Assembly: GCA_006384855.1 (NCBI GenBank)
Contig: VCJN01001848.1
Location: forward strand, 1 to 64,000
DNA length: 64,000 nucleotides
DNA from: Tetraselmis striata
Lineage: Eukaryota > Chlorophyta > Chlorodendrophyceae > Chlorodendrales > Chlorodendraceae
Direction: 5' to 3'
The position numbers were made by a program, and so were the translations under genes. This document shows, piece after piece, positions 23,513 to 36,824 of this stretch. The notes beneath the pieces are model-generated. The model saw only the letters and a list, made by a program, of their open reading frames with translations. It ran no database searches and was not told the DNA's origin. How positions within the stretch are numbered: position 1 is the first letter of the stretch; the number at the start of each line of letters is the position of its first letter.

Positions 23513-24890
23513 TGTCCAACACTGTAAATAACGAATTTATTTGACACGGCAGGGAGACATAGCCATCATACATAATACGTATATATTCATATATAGTACT
23601 TTGTCGCCAGCCAGCTTGCTCAATTCTGCCATCACCTGTCTCGCACACGGCGGGGGTTGTCGTTGCGGGTCTCTGCTTTCGTGCATGGTACCTTGGGCGG
23701 CATTCTCTCTGCCGGAGTGCATAAGGCCAAGTCTGATGCGTCGGCTCGTGCTCATTCCGCACCCTCTTCCGTTGCTGCTTCCGCCACCTCGCAGTTGCCG
23801 TAGTGGACGTTTCCTATTGTCTTTTCGGGTGATTTCCTGATCGCCTTTTGCAGCTAGCTCATGTTATCATTATCATATATAGTACAGCAGGCCGAGACAT
23901 GGGGACTCGTGCGCGTGTCACGCGCGCACTCATACTTGTACCCGTAGAATGATTAAATGATACATCATCCCGGGGTACACCCCCGGTACCCGTACTATAT
24001 TATGCCAAAGTTAGCGCATGATAGGTTCCACAAAAGGATAGTTGTCACACGACGCTGCTTTGGCGATGGTATCAATACATATTTACACACTGTGCAGTGG
24101 CTCGCTCTCACATGGGCACATGGCCCAACCCCACCAAGCCCCTTTGCTAACATGTTTCCTCACCCATCCTTGGCTATCCCACCACGCAATGCGCTATACA
24201 TGCGCAGCGGCACGCCTTGGGCACCAACCCCCGTGTCAAGGGGGCACTTGAAACGTCGAAGACAACTCGTGAAGGACAGTTGTCGGGGTAATAGGGTTTG
24301 ATTGAACCCTGTGATGATCCTGTTGGAACAGAATGTGCAACAGCATTCCAGGGTTTTGACGTCATGCACCCTAGAATCAGCCGGCTTGCTACTGTTCACA
24401 CGCTCATACTCGGCGAGGAAGAGCCTGAGACTTATGTGGATGGGTATAGGACGCATTAACAGGCAGGATAGCAGGCAAGGGCTGTGACTCCATTCTTTTG
24501 TTACGCCATGGTTTCGGAGCAAACTGCGCACAAACGTTTCTCTGGTCTGTCACTCTGTTTCACTGTGCGGAGTGACACACGGTAGTGATAAAAATATATC
24601 ATCATTAATATATCAGCAGCGGTGAATGCGTGGAGTTACCTGTAATTAATATATGTAAGGCTGCAATAGCAATTTTACATGCCTATAAAATGGCTAAATG
24701 CTCTAATCTCCATATATCAGCTGGAGGGCGCCGTCTAGTGCTGCATACCGCGTAGGTGCGTAGTGCATTTCTGGCATTCTGCAACAGCAGTGTTGCAGTG
24801 ACTGCCGCGGCGAAGCAAGGCAGCGCAGGGAGGTGCATTCAACTTGAATCCTTGGCAACCGTTGTCCCGAGACAGGATCATCAGACACTC
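23513..24890. other. intergenic, no gene recognised
   Basis: Lower-GC sequence with short unconvincing frames. The last few hundred bases should contain the 3' UTR of the ankyrin-repeat gene that ends at 24891. Confidence 0.4.
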
Positions 24891-27800
24891 TCACACAGCT
24901 GACGCCTGGCGCGAAGCAGAAGCAAGAAAAGCGCCCTCCCGGCGAGTCGACGCCGCCGCTCTCTCCACATGCTTATCAACAACGTCCTGTGCGCAGGGGA
25001 AAAGGACAGACCGTGTCATTCCTGCTACGGGTACCAATCGATCTATGCCACAAGTAACTTAATAATGGCTTTAAATGGGAGACTAAATCCATGCGCAGTC
25101 GATAATGAGCCATTTCCAGGCATGCTGGCGTCTTGTACTCGGGGCGCTGCGAGGCCAGCTCACCTCGATGCGCCTTCTTGCGGCCTTGGAGAGTGTCAGG
25201 GACGACCCGGCAGCCTCTCCTTGAACATGCTGACGCATGACAACCTCGGTCACCTGCCGGAGCATTGCACACAGGGGCTTCTAGTAAGCAACACTACCGG
25301 GGAGAAGCCTGACGGGGTTGTAAACTTGGATACTAGTAGGTGCACATTACGAGACACAATGGAGGACAAGCAGAGGCCCTTTTGAAGATTCCACAGCATG
25401 CTACTGGATGTGGTCAACACGTTGATCGCAAGGGAGTTCACATGGGGCGGACATAAAGATACCACAGCAAGTAACAAATAGCACAACAATAGACCAAGCG
25501 CACCTCAGCAGCAATGCGTTGAAAGTCTTGTTTGCTGAGACCAGATGACACCACCTGAAGTAACAGGACAGAGCAGAGTGGTGATGATGCGAGAATGGCG
25601 TCAACAGTCTCACAACATAACGCACGGCAAGACATAAGGATACGGAACGGTAGTTCGGCATTGGGCATACTCTTTGGATGATCTTGGTAAGGCGATCGCA
25701 CCTGGTGGGGAAGGAGCAACTGATTGACTGTGGCTAAGATCTCAATTCGCTTTATTTCCTCGTTGTGCTGTGTTGGAATCGGAGCATTTGCTGGCTTGAG
25801 AGGAGATTTCAGTCCGGATGCGAGCGCTCGGAGACCGGGCTCGGCAAGCTTTTTGGAGGGCAGCTCTGGCGGAGCATCCAGAAGCTGGAGATCGTCCTCA
25901 GAGTTGTCATCAGACACGGCAAGCATTTGGTTCCAGAGCTGCGCCCCAGGAGAGAAAGGAACCTCAGGCGGCGGGCAGCTGATGGAGCGCTGGCCGGTGT
26001 TGGGTGCCGTCGGCTGCTTCTGAGCGCCGACTTGCTTCGCCACCTCTGATGCGAATGTCTTCCCGGCAGAGGGTGTTGGCGCGGGCCGCAACCCTTTCTT
26101 CGCGCTCGAAAACAGACCTGGAGTGTGTGGTAAAAGTAACATATATGTTACGCGAGTCATCGGATAGTCCTTTTGCGCTCCCGCGCCTGGGTTTACTTAT
26201 ATTTACAGCGCGAAGAACAGCATAAAGTACAAAAAGAAAGCAACATGGACCGAGTATGCGCCAGGGCAAATGTGACGCCCTACGGAGTACCTGTGATCTG
26301 CACGGGGGCATCGGTATCCTCATTCGTAAGCATTTCACGGCGCGCAGACTTCGGGTTCCCGCTTGCCGCGCCGCTCTCCATGCGCACAGCCGACTTGAGG
26401 TGTGGCGTGTTGGTGATGACCTTGAACACCTCGGAGCGGATGGCGGGCGAGGCAAGCGCAGCCATCATCATGTCGGTGCTCACCAGGTCCTGGGAGTACG
26501 CGCCTATCCGAAGCGACACACACATTCAGGCGAGCGCACCACTACCTGCTCGTCGATTGAGCTTGTGCTTAGGAATGCTCCCCGATGCATTGTCGTTAAA
26601 GTGTAAGTATTATGGGTGCAGCCAAGATTGAGGAGGCCTAGTCGCCAGCAGAGCGCCTCACCTGGACTGTCTGTTGCGTTCTTCCAGTAGGGGGTCTTGT
26701 GTGCCGATGTGGGCGCCTTTGGGACGGTGTCCTTGCCCTGCTGCACGTCGGTCATCATGCCGTTCCAGCCCTGCGCATGGCCAGATTGAAGCAACAGTGC
26801 AGCGATCTTAGCTAGATAGCCAGGTATGGCGAAGGAATATAGCAAGCAGGTCCTCGGTCAGTAGGCGGCGCGGGGGCAGTCTGGAAAAAGAAAGCTGGGG
26901 CAGGCACCTGCTGCGCAGCAGCCAGCTCCGAGCCAGGCGTGTCATCCATGAGCGGATTGTCCATCACGTTGAACTTGAGGAGCCCGGGGGTGATGTGGTT
27001 GTGGTCCATACGAGGACGATTGGGCGACACCACGCTACCAGACGCGGTGACCATGTGCTTGTGCACGGAGCTGGCCACCCATGGAGTGCCTGCGGAGCCA
27101 GCCGGGGAGACTGGGAAGCCGTTGCGCGCAGGTGTCCACCGCGGTGGCATCATCAGGCGATCACCCTCGGCCGTCCAGTTCGCTGCCGGGCGGGGCTCAT
27201 CCTCGTCCTCGTCAGAGCTGGTATCGGCGGCGTCGCGGGGCTGGTCGGCGAGGTCCGGGGCCGACTGTGGCAGCGGAGATGTTGCGTCGGGCTTGACGGC
27301 GCTGCCCAACGTGTCATTATCGAAGCTGAGGCTGCGTGGCCGGACCTGCGAGGTCGGCGGGCCAAGGGAAGCGTTGGTGAACTCGAGGCTCTCCTCGCTC
27401 TCCGGGGGGCTCCCTGTGAAGGCTGCCGTGTTGCGGGACCTGGTACCACCGGAAGCGGAGCGCGCGTAGCTGCTGAGCGAAGGAGAGCGGCGGTGCGCCT
27501 GCAGGGTGGCCGACTGGCTTCCGGCTGCCTCACACGTGCTGCCTTCGTTGGAGGTGCTGACGGAAGGGGAGCGCCCGCGGCCAGGGGCTGGCGAGTGCAA
27601 CACGCGGGAACCTTCGGCGGAGATGGAGCGTGGCACCGACACCGGCAGCGGCATCGGTGCCTGAGAGCGCGAAACAGCCGCTGGCATTTAGTGGTGCGGC
27701 ACCAGGCAGGGCCACGCAGGCGTCCCTCTCCCTTCCCAGCAATGCTCTCTCAGGCAGGGGGGTTGCGAGGAGGAGGTATGGGGCAACCACACCTGCCGGC

Positions 27801-29340
27801 TCACCTTGCCAGTGTTGGCGCGTGTGGCAGTCCTGCGCTGAGCGAGGTCCAGGAGCAGCCTGAGTGGCCCGTAGGCCCCCGCCTTGGCGGCGATAGACAC
27901 CAGGTCTCGCCCCGCCTTGTCAGTCACCTGCACGGCGGATCCTTGCAGCAGTCAGGCGGGGAAGCAGGACAGCAGGGGGAGGGGCGCAAGGAGTGGGGGC
28001 GGCCCGGGAGTGAGGCGTGCTCACCTCTGTGGCTGCGCCACTGTCAACGAGGAGCTGCACGACGGCCTCGCTACACGACTCGACAGCAAAGGCCAGAGCG
28101 CTGCGACCGCAGGCGTCTCTCTCCTGTGAACAGGCGCAACGGGCAAGGTTGCTCAGAATGGGCTTGTGTGTGTGTGTGGGGGGGGGGGGGGCACTGCCCT
28201 ACAGAGGCAAGCCAGTCCGCGGAGGGGCGCTGCACCTGCAGGGGCTCGCCCGCGTCCAGCAGCAGCATGACGGCGGCCATGGAGCCCGCGCGCGCTGCGT
28301 ACATCAGCGCCGTCCTGCCCTGCGGGGCGCGGCGGCAGTCGCTCAGCGCTTGATGCCCGGCACGTCGCGACAGGCTGCACCCTCTGCCCCCCAGCAATGC
28401 CCTGCAGCTCCAGCACGGGACCCGCATGGACCGATGTGAAAGCAGGTGGGCGATGGATACCCCAAACCACTGCAGTGCCACCGGCCTGTTAGCAACACCT
28501 CCGTCACCCTCACCCCTGTTGTGGGGGCGCCACGCGAATTCCTCAATTAAGGTCTGGCGACTCCTTTATATGTTCCATCTGCCGTTGCTTGTGTGGGTTC
28601 ACCTCACCCTCCCTGTGCACCATCCCCCCCGCCCCCCCCCCCCCCCCACACACACACATTCCCTCATCGCTAGGACATGCACATCTCACAGCTTAGGCAT
28701 ACCTCGTGTCTAGCGAGGTGCTGCCACCGCTTGCCACTCCACAGCGCATACTCACATACAATTACTCGCTACTGTGGCGCGATTTCGCAAGAGAAACCCC
28801 GTGTACGAGAACGCCATACAGTCGCTACGGATAGGTCGTAGGTAGGTTCATGCAGGCGCACAGCTGCGCCGCGGAGTAAATGAAGGTACCTACTAACATA
28901 CTGTAGTGTGCGTGGAGTGTGTGGCCTCCTCTTCACTTGCCGCGGTGCTTCAATTCAATTATGAGAAACGACCTGGCGACATTGGACATAGCGTTTGGTG
29001 CCCTGCTGCACCCTCTGCGCAACAACTGTTGGCACTAGGCGCTGTGCGAGTAAACCCCCGCGGCCGCCTGCAATTAGCTATGTCATACTTCCATCATTAG
29101 GGTACTGGTAGCTCGTGCGCCTCCAGAGCTTCGACAGATGGCCGCTGCTGGACTGGCGCGACTGCGGGCACTCCACGGCGCGCACCTTATTGTCCTGTCT
29201 TCCCACCGGCGAGCCGCACGCTAGCAGGAGGCGCACCGCGCCCGGGCTGCCACTACGTGCGGCATGGATCAGCGGCGTCCGGCCTCGGCCGTCCGCGCGG
29301 CTCAGCTCCGCGCCGCCCTGCCGCTGCTCGTCGATGCCGC
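24891..29340 (-). CDS. ankyrin-repeat protein gene (5' exon unresolved)
   Basis: Eleven phase-compatible exons on the minus strand: 29340-29186, 28319-28236, 28123-28025, 27927-27805, 27660-26908, 26770-26662, 26503-26291, 26117-25702, 25554-25504, 25253-25164, 24986-24891 (TGA). All introns are GT-AG. Together they encode about 728 residues. The first four exons encode four ankyrin repeats, nearly one per exon (GRTPLIHAARSG; GRTALMYAARAG; GRSALAFAVES; GRDLVSIAAKAG). Exon 5 is a long Ser/Pro-rich, probably disordered region. The C-terminus is helical (GLSKQDFQRIAAEV continuing into VTEVVMRQHV). The initiator exon must end in phase 1 upstream of 29340; a candidate ATG lies near 29492. The protein is probably an intracellular scaffold or regulator; the C-terminus faintly recalls tails of PHRF1-like nuclear proteins. 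The first intron holds a repeat (28885-29105). Confidence 0.75.
28885..29105 (+). repeat. dispersed repeat R4, copy in ankyrin-gene intron
   Basis: About 220 bp with a diverged direct copy at 30785-31010. Shared words include TACTAACATA, CCTCCTCTTCAC, CAACAA(C/T)TGTTGGC or similar, and GCGCTGTGC. It lies wholly inside the first recognised intron of the ankyrin gene. Confidence 0.6.
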
Positions 29341-30784
29341 CTGGGGACATTGCCTATGCGGAAAAACATCCGCCGGCTGGTCAGCGCGTCAGGATTCTCC
29401 AGACATACTGCCGCTGGCCGTCGAGGCAGCCGACACCGCACACAGCAGGCTGTTTGGGCCGACAGCGCGGGGCTACGAGTAACCCCAGGCATGACAGGAC
29501 TGCTTCCCCACCGTTTGTCACTCTGTCGGCCGTTACTCTGTCCGCTGTCGGCCGTTAGCGACCAGCCGGCGTGCTCTGGTGCTGTGGCTCCACGACAGTC
29601 CCACAATATGGGGATGAGTACCTGTACCGACGGGCGGAAGGATAGTCGAGCAAAGTTGGGGCGCGCGTCGCACTATTGGTGAATGCGGGATGTATGTTTC
29701 CCCTGCTGAGGCAAGGCTGGAGTGAGAGTGTCCAGGACTGGTAGGCGACGGGCCGTTATAAAGTTACAATCCTTTTCGACTTGTACCTGGGGCAGGCTCT
29801 GCAACTTCGCGTGCTGGACATCTGCTTGCCGTCCACCTCTACTTCACTGTCGACATCCGCCGCTCTATTGCTGACCCTGCCTACCGAGCCGAAGCGGCGT
29901 GCGTTGACCGCTTGATGGCGCCGTACGTGGCAGTCAACGGCTCGTCAACGACGACGCCCGCGACGACTACTATCTATAAACACTGTACTACGATGACCAC
30001 GGTACTTGCACTGGTACGAGGAAAACAGGAGTATGCGTACCTGTACATTCCTATCTACACACATCGTCATAATGTACTTTTTGGTTACAGGGAGAGCGTC
30101 AAGAGAATGCACGCAAAGTACTGGGGAAGGAAAAAGCCTACATTTAAGCAGAACCCTCTTAGCGCCGGGCCGCGGCATCTACACACATCATCATCATAAT
30201 GTTATATTTTTTCCCCGCCCACGGGACATGATTATTGCTACGAGCACTTAGCAGCAGCATGGCGCAGGAGCGGGACACGAGTGCAATCCTTGGTTACCCT
30301 GCTTTATTTTTTTTTAAATACCAGAAGGTGCACGCTGTGCAGCATCTCCCGCACGTATACCCTATCGATCACCAAATACCATGCAGAGTAGTAGAGTACC
30401 CGTACTTGTAGCTCTGTAGCTGCCCTTGTATACATTGCACTAATCATCAAAGAATGCTCGTAGCTGCACTGGCAATTCACAGATGGTGACCGAAGGTGGC
30501 GGTATTACTGTCACCACTGTAGCCACAATTATGGAGCGACCGGACTACACACTACATGTGACTATTGAAGTAGGAATTTCATAGACACAATTACCGAACT
30601 GCAACCACCGGTGTGCGCGGCAGCAACTATCATGTATGGGTACAATACCATTAAGTGGCTAGATGCGGTGATGCTCTCTACCCACCTACAGCTCCATGTA
30701 GTAATCTCTTTCTCTCTCTCTCTCTAGTAGCAAAGCAGGTCTGAACGCGGATGCACGCGCCGCAAGTTGGCATCACAGAGGATA
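29341..30784. other. 5' region of ankyrin gene and intergenic
   Basis: The first part should contain the missing initiator exon and promoter of the ankyrin gene. No other gene is seen. A short (TC)n run lies at about 30707-30725. Confidence 0.4.
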
Positions 30785-31010
30785 TATGTAGGTACATACT
30801 AACATAGTGTACCCTCCCTCCTCTTCACGTACTGGCAAAACGATGCGACAATTTTCTGAAATGAGAGGCTCAACACTGGGCGAGCGTGGCGACTAGGGAC
30901 TGGGCACTTGATGCCACGCTGCATTCCTTGCATAACAACAATTGGCGCTGTGCGCTGTGCTAGTGTACCCTGCTGCCGCCTGCAGTTAGATATGGTGTAT
31001 CTTCATAGCT
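30785..31010 (+). repeat. dispersed repeat R4, second copy
   Basis: Diverged direct copy of 28885-29105, ending next to the tandem duplication at 31005. Confidence 0.6.
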
Positions 31011-31398
31011 TGAGATATGCCATCTCAATCGGTGGAATTCGGTAGTCACAGAGAACCAAGCCTGGTAGAGCCAATAAGCAAACGCAGCTTGCGCAAAGCA
31101 TCTGAAGTGGAATGAGATCTGTGAACAGTTTCTCTATGGGGTACTGGTGCAACGGTGGAGACACAGTTTGGCAATATCGAAAGCTCACGCCACAACAATC
31201 CGTATTTTCATAGCTTGAGAGACAGATACGCCATCACAATCGGTGGAATTCGGTAGTTACGGAGAACCAAGGGTTGTAGAGCCAATAAGCAAACGCAGCT
31301 TGCTCAGAGCATCACAAGTGGGATGATATCTGTGAACAATTTCTCTATGCGGTATCGGAGGAACGGTGAAGACAGCTCGGTAGTCTCGACAGCTCACG
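31005..31398 (+). repeat. ~200 bp tandem duplication
   Basis: Two head-to-tail units (about 31005-31198 and 31205-31398) share CTTCATAGCTTGAGA or similar, CAATCGGTGGAATTCGGTAG and AGAGCCAATAAGCAAACGCA, with roughly 10-15% differences. No coding content is evident. Confidence 0.85.
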
Positions 31399-32872
31399 CC
31401 AGGTCCGCATTGGCGTTGCCCAACAGTGCGGTGACTCGTGATTATCAGCGCACCACTTCAAAGCAACATGAGGCAGCGTTTTACTACTACATCCGGCAGA
31501 TCATGATCGCAAGCAGGAGGATGTCCATGACAGCTGACGTGATTGCCGCATGGCCTCAGCACATCCCCACACCCACAACGCGCCCATGGACATTCCATGA
31601 TACGCGTGTCATAGCGAGTTCAGATGTAACAATATGGCTCAAAGTGGACCTACGGTGTGCTGGCCACAAACAGTGTTGCATACGACAAACACACCTTGTG
31701 CAGTAGACAGTGTGAAATAATATGTATTTTTCAAAATGTTTAAACGACTGTCTTGTGCAACACTGGTCACACATACCAGTAGTATTCTGCATCTAGTAGC
31801 TACACGTCAACACTGTGCACCAAAATGTTAAGCCACAGTACGGCATTTCATGTTGGCGGCTTTTGGCGCTGCAGCAGCGTCCGAGGTGTGTCGGAGAAGG
31901 GGGAGGATATGGGAAATAGGGCGGGTGCTCATGGATTCAATTACATGAAATCACGCCCAGCTTTACTGTAGCAGGACGAGCAGATGCGCTTAAGTGACGC
32001 GCTTCACACAGGTACTCGTAGCTGCTGCAAACATCTCATGATGATACAAAATCATCACTCAATCAGTGGTATAGTGAGGATGGCTGGTGCACATATAGTC
32101 ACTGGCATAATAACTGCGTAACAATAACATAAACTGAATTGAGGGCCAACTGTTGATAACCGCTGGCGCAATGCAAGAACTAGGGACCTATACTGTACGA
32201 GTAATATCGCAATGCTTCCGACATCCAAATCATATGCTGCAGAAGTCTGCACACTGCACTACAACATCGACATCGCGTACGTGTAATATGACGCCTCCTG
32301 AATCTCTAATATCTATAGGAAGCTCGGATAAGAGAGCCATAGTAGTGGCAGAAACAACACAACACTTGCATACGTATATATAGCAGGGCTTCAGCTGCTT
32401 GTGAGACTGGGATGGTGTGCTGCCCCCTCTAACCATCTACAGCTTGATGTGAGATTGCTCTGTCTCCTTCCACATCTCATATGAATCCATATCCAGGCCT
32501 GCTTTGCACCTTTCTTTTACCAGGCAATCAGGTACATGCCAATCATGAAGCAATCAGGATCAACCCACAATTTGCAGCCCGGTTCGGGTCATTGATGACT
32601 ATCTGATGAATTCTTTCTGCTCATATGCATATGCAGTCGCGGTTTCAAGTGTCAAAGAGCAGGGAAATAGTCTGTATGCATTGATGTAGGTGACACAAAA
32701 GGAGCTCCCACGAGGTTTTTTTTAGGCAAAGAGATATACCACTTTTAAACAATGTATCGAATTTGGGGGGTTTGGTACAGATTTATTCCGGCTAAGGCTG
32801 CGAGAGTTCACGTATCACATGTACCCGGCACCCTACAGCTGTGTGGTCATGCTGTGTTCTATTGAACCATGT
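31399..32872. other. intergenic and glycoprotein 3' UTR, no gene recognised
   Basis: AT-richer sequence with a 127-codon plus frame (31323-31706) that has no recognisable motif. The stretch just before 32873 should hold the 3' UTR of the minus-strand glycoprotein gene. Confidence 0.4.
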
Positions 32873-35800
32873 CTACACAGTGTTACCGGTGGACTGCGGG
32901 GGGCTGCTGGGCTGAGCGCCGGCAAGACCCTCCTCGCGCGCCGCAGACTGCTTCTTGCGCACCACCATGACGTAGTAGACCACGCCGGCAATGATGCAGG
33001 CACCGACGACGGCAACAACCACACCGGCAATGAGGCCGGTGTTGCTGCCAGCGGAGCTGGCATCGGCAGGCTGGTTGAGGGCGTCCTGGCCCCGGGTGTT
33101 GTCCGTGGAGTCACGGGGCATGGCATCCATGCAGTCGGACTCGCACATGTCAATCTCACGGATCTCGCAGATGTTGTTGCCACACACACCGACGCGCTCG
33201 ATGGCATCAACGCCAGAGATGTAGATACGATTGGTGGGGAAGGGCTGCGCCAGGAGCTGGGCCAGGGCATCAGAGACGGCCTGCACAGAGGGGGAAGGAG
33301 GCGACACGGTGGCGACATAGGAGTAGATGGGTCCAGCGGCGGAGGACATGACTGCCTCTGTGCTGTCCACCAGCGCGATCTGGCTGATGGGCAAACCGAT
33401 GTCGGCGGCCACACGGGCAGTGACGTCAGCCACAGAGGGGCGGCCAGCAGGGGCATCAGCAGGTACTGTCACGCGGACCAGGAACTCGGTGGCGCAAGAG
33501 TCGCCGTTGCCACCGCACACGCCGCAGGCATCCACGGCCTCATAGCAGCAGCTCTTGCTGGCGTCCAGGACACCGGGGCTGAAGCAGCAGGAGCCCTCCT
33601 TGTCCAGGCTGCAGAACTCGGAGGGGGTGTTGTCGCCTCCGCTGACGGCAGCGGGGACAGGGGGGGAGGATCCAGCCGGGGGAGCTGCCACCTGGTTGTC
33701 GCCGGCCAGGATGGTGACGGAGCCCAGGGCAGAGAAGGCAGGGAACGCCAGGCTGGGGTTCTGCACCAGCACCTCCTGGAACAGCTGGGCGTCGACCTCG
33801 TTGCGGAAGACAACGGCAGTGTCCACAGCGACAGAGCCAGCAGAAATGCCAGTGATCCTGATGTCGGGGTCAGAAGTGATGCCCAGCAGGTTGATGGCAT
33901 TGCCCACAGCATCCAGGTAGGAAGCCTCGAAGGCATCGCGGTCCTCGGACGAGGCAATGTCCTCCATGTTGTAGTCCGAAATCACGGTGGTGAAGTACAC
34001 AGGGTAGGTCGCATCCACAGAGGGCGGCGTGGAAGGCATCGGAGACTGGCTGGGGGGACGGTCGGGGCTGGGGGCGACAGGGCGAGGACCCACAGGAGAG
34101 GGCTCGTAACCATAAAAGCTGAGGTCCTCGGAGGTGGGGTTGCCAGAGGAACCCTCGCGGGATGAGCTGCCGACCACCGAATCCTCACCGTAGAAGGAGG
34201 TGCCATAGAAGGAGGTGCCATAGAAAGAGGTGCCGTAGAAGGAGGTGGTGCCGTAGAAGTCGGAGTCCTCAGAGTTGATGGCAGAGTTGGTCACTCCAGA
34301 GGAGCCACCCAGGACGCCGGAGGAACCGTCACCAGCACGTGCAGAGAACGCACCAGCGCCAGAGGAGCCAGCCTGGACGGCAGAGCTGCCTGGGGCGGCA
34401 CCAGAGCTACCTGCGACCTCAGAGCTGCCCGCAACGCCGTAGAAGCCGTAGAAGCTGGAGACACCGGGGTTCAAGCACTCGATGGACTCAGGAGGGATGG
34501 AGTTGACACCCAGACCGACAGCAGCAATGTTGACTGACAGCGCGTTCGAGCCAGCAGAACCCACGGCTCCATTTTGGAGCAGGCGGCGGCTGCTGGCCTC
34601 CTCAGATACGGCAGCCTCGGTGCGCTCGCTGGTGACATCGTTCGCCTCAGCCACAGTGATCTGTCCGGAGAGCACGCCCCACTTGTCGCCCAGATCATAC
34701 TGGTTGGTCTGCAGAATGCTCAGAAACTCCGCACCCGCCGCCTCGTTGCTTCCAAAGTGTACGTATGCCCGGACGATCACGCCAAGACCGTTAGAGTCGG
34801 CGGCACCATCCTCGGACAGGCCGATGACCTCAACGGACACGTCCTCAGCAGCGCTAGGAGAGACCGACAACATCACCGCAGACTGGAAGGCGGAAGTCAG
34901 AGACTGGGTGAAGGCAACCATCTCGTTCTCGTCGGTGGAGAGCAGGGAGAAGTCGGCGTTCGCCACGCCGAAGTCGACGCCGATGCTGTAAACGCCAGAC
35001 TTGGCAGCGGAATCGAAGTACCACTGGGCGCCCTTGGAGCCCTCGCTGAGGTCACTTTCGCTAACACCGAGGAACGCAGCAAAAGCGCCGCCAGCCTCGT
35101 CGCCACTGGCCGAGAAGTCCAGCTCGACAGTGACCACGACATAGGTAACGTACTGAGCAGACAGCTCGGTGATCTCGATGGAGTAGTCCTTGGCGCTTCC
35201 GGTGGGGCGGGCCTGGAGATATGTGAGCTCGACCGCCGCCTTTGTCTGCTCGATGATGTACTGGATGGTGCTCACGAAGGTCAGGTCCTGAGCACCGTAG
35301 TTGTAGAGGTTGAACTTCAGCTGGACGGCGGTACAGCGAATGTCAGGGCCCTGGTCCACGCCGTAGAAACCGTAGAAGCCGTAGAAGCTCAGGCTGGAAG
35401 TGTCGAGAGGCTCCGTCAGGGCGGGGGCCTGTGCGTATGCACCGCTGGTGCCTTCGAGGAGCAGGCACGGGGGGGGGGGGGGGGGGAGTCAGTAACCGGG
35501 CGGAAAAGGCAAAGGCACGAGCGACTAACCGCCCGACACGCGAACGGCATTTCGCGAAGTCGAATATGTACGCAGATGCGCTGTCCGCCATCAGGGCAAC
35601 TGCTGCAAGTGGTTGCTGGTGGCCAGGAACAGACAGAGCTCGTCACGAGGAATAAGTGGGTTGCAATAAAATACGGTTAAACCTCCGAAGCATCCATCCA
35701 CAACACAAGCCAGGCGAACGTCGAACTCGCCGTCCACACATACTCGATCAAACAGCACGTAACGGCGTTTCCAACATCTCCCACAGCGATCTTTGAAGCT

Positions 35801-35998
35801 GTGGGTATGGTATGTTCGACAGGACGGTGGAGTGTACTTGTGTCCCGACTGCGTGGTTAGGTAGACGAAGGCCGAAGTGTAAAACAGGTTGTAAAACTAA
35901 CTACCAGGCCTAGCACGGAACCTGGCTAGCGCGAGGGCCGACTCACCGAGCACAAGGAGCAGCGCCACGAAGGGCTGCCACGTCTTCGTAATCGCCAT
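32873..35998 (-). CDS. secreted type-I membrane glycoprotein with SFYG repeats
   Basis: Two exons: 35998-35947 and 35451-32873, joined by a GTGAGT...AG intron with a poly-C tract near the acceptor. The joined codon is Gly. The product is 876 residues and ends at TAG. Residues 1-24 are a signal peptide (cut expected after AYA). FYG motifs start at ~42 and form a tandem TSFYG run at ~416-440, followed by a Ser-Pro-Pro region (~468-495) typical of hydroxyproline-rich algal wall proteins. Two or three SEA-like alpha/beta modules flank it (e.g. ITGISAGSVAVDTAVVF, ~551-567). Cys-rich motifs CGVCGGNGDSC (~660) and CGNNICEIREIDMCESDC (~774) precede one membrane helix (~822-848) and a short basic tail. 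It probably acts at the cell surface or extracellular matrix; ligand unknown. Confidence 0.85.
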
Positions 35999-36746
35999 CT
36001 TGGAGTGGAAGTAAAATCCTGCAGACGGGGGACGCAGAGTGCACTGGTCGGTTAGGTATGCAGGGCGAAGTGGGGTGGGTCTATGCGGTAGCACCTGCGG
36101 ATTTGGCGGTGCGCTATAACCGCCTCCGAGGCACGGTACAGTCGGACCAGCCCCGCTCATCGGACATGCCAGGCCGCCGTCGCGGGAGAGGAAGTGGATG
36201 CAGATAAGCGGAGCAGGAGAAGTTGGAGGCACAAACCGGGGGAGACGAAGGATCCAAGCCTATTCGGCTCGTGTCTCCTGCTGGCCCGAGTGGCGATAGC
36301 TTGCGAGTGATAGCCTCAGAAGGCTGTGTGGCCTCGGTTTGTTATGCGGGGAGGTGTGACGCCCCGCCCCTTTTGTTGCTCGGATCGGACGGAGGATGCG
36401 CGGCCCCCACCGCCCAGTAGATTTGCTGAAACACCTGCGGCTCGCTCGCAATTACCGGTCCTCGAGAAACGCCATATTCAGTACGATAGTACTATGCGTC
36501 ATGCTGCGGTAGTAGTTTGGAGCATGTCTTTACTGCTGAGTAGTACGCGACGACGGCAACCAAACCCCCAGGCCAGCACGGCAGCAATATCTGGCATAGA
36601 CCATCGGTCGATCGGCCAACGCGCCCAAATATAACCGCCGAGAGTGGCCGCGAATACAATTGAGCAGTGTAAAAGTTGCTTGTTCTGGTACCTCGTATGC
36701 AATGATGACGACAGCGCACCCGGCGGCGCGCGGTATGTGTAATATC
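35999..36746. other. promoter/5' UTR side of glycoprotein gene, intergenic
   Basis: Lies upstream of the minus-strand glycoprotein start. No TATA-like element was confidently identified. No other gene is seen. Confidence 0.35.
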
Positions 36747-36824
36747 AAAGTTGAGTCTAATTTTGCCAAAAAGGTTGCGCAGGCTTTTTTACACACTCAA
36801 GAGCCGAAATTGGCAGGAAGGTAA

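Noticed and set aside
26995-28353. 452-codon plus-strand ORF
   Set aside because: It overlaps several exons and introns of the minus-strand ankyrin gene, whose splice phases agree throughout. No motif supports the plus frame.
32819-34165. 448-codon plus-strand ORF
   Set aside because: It is antisense to the glycoprotein exon. High GC with few stops creates it; the minus-strand frame has signal peptide, motifs, membrane helix and a consistent intron.
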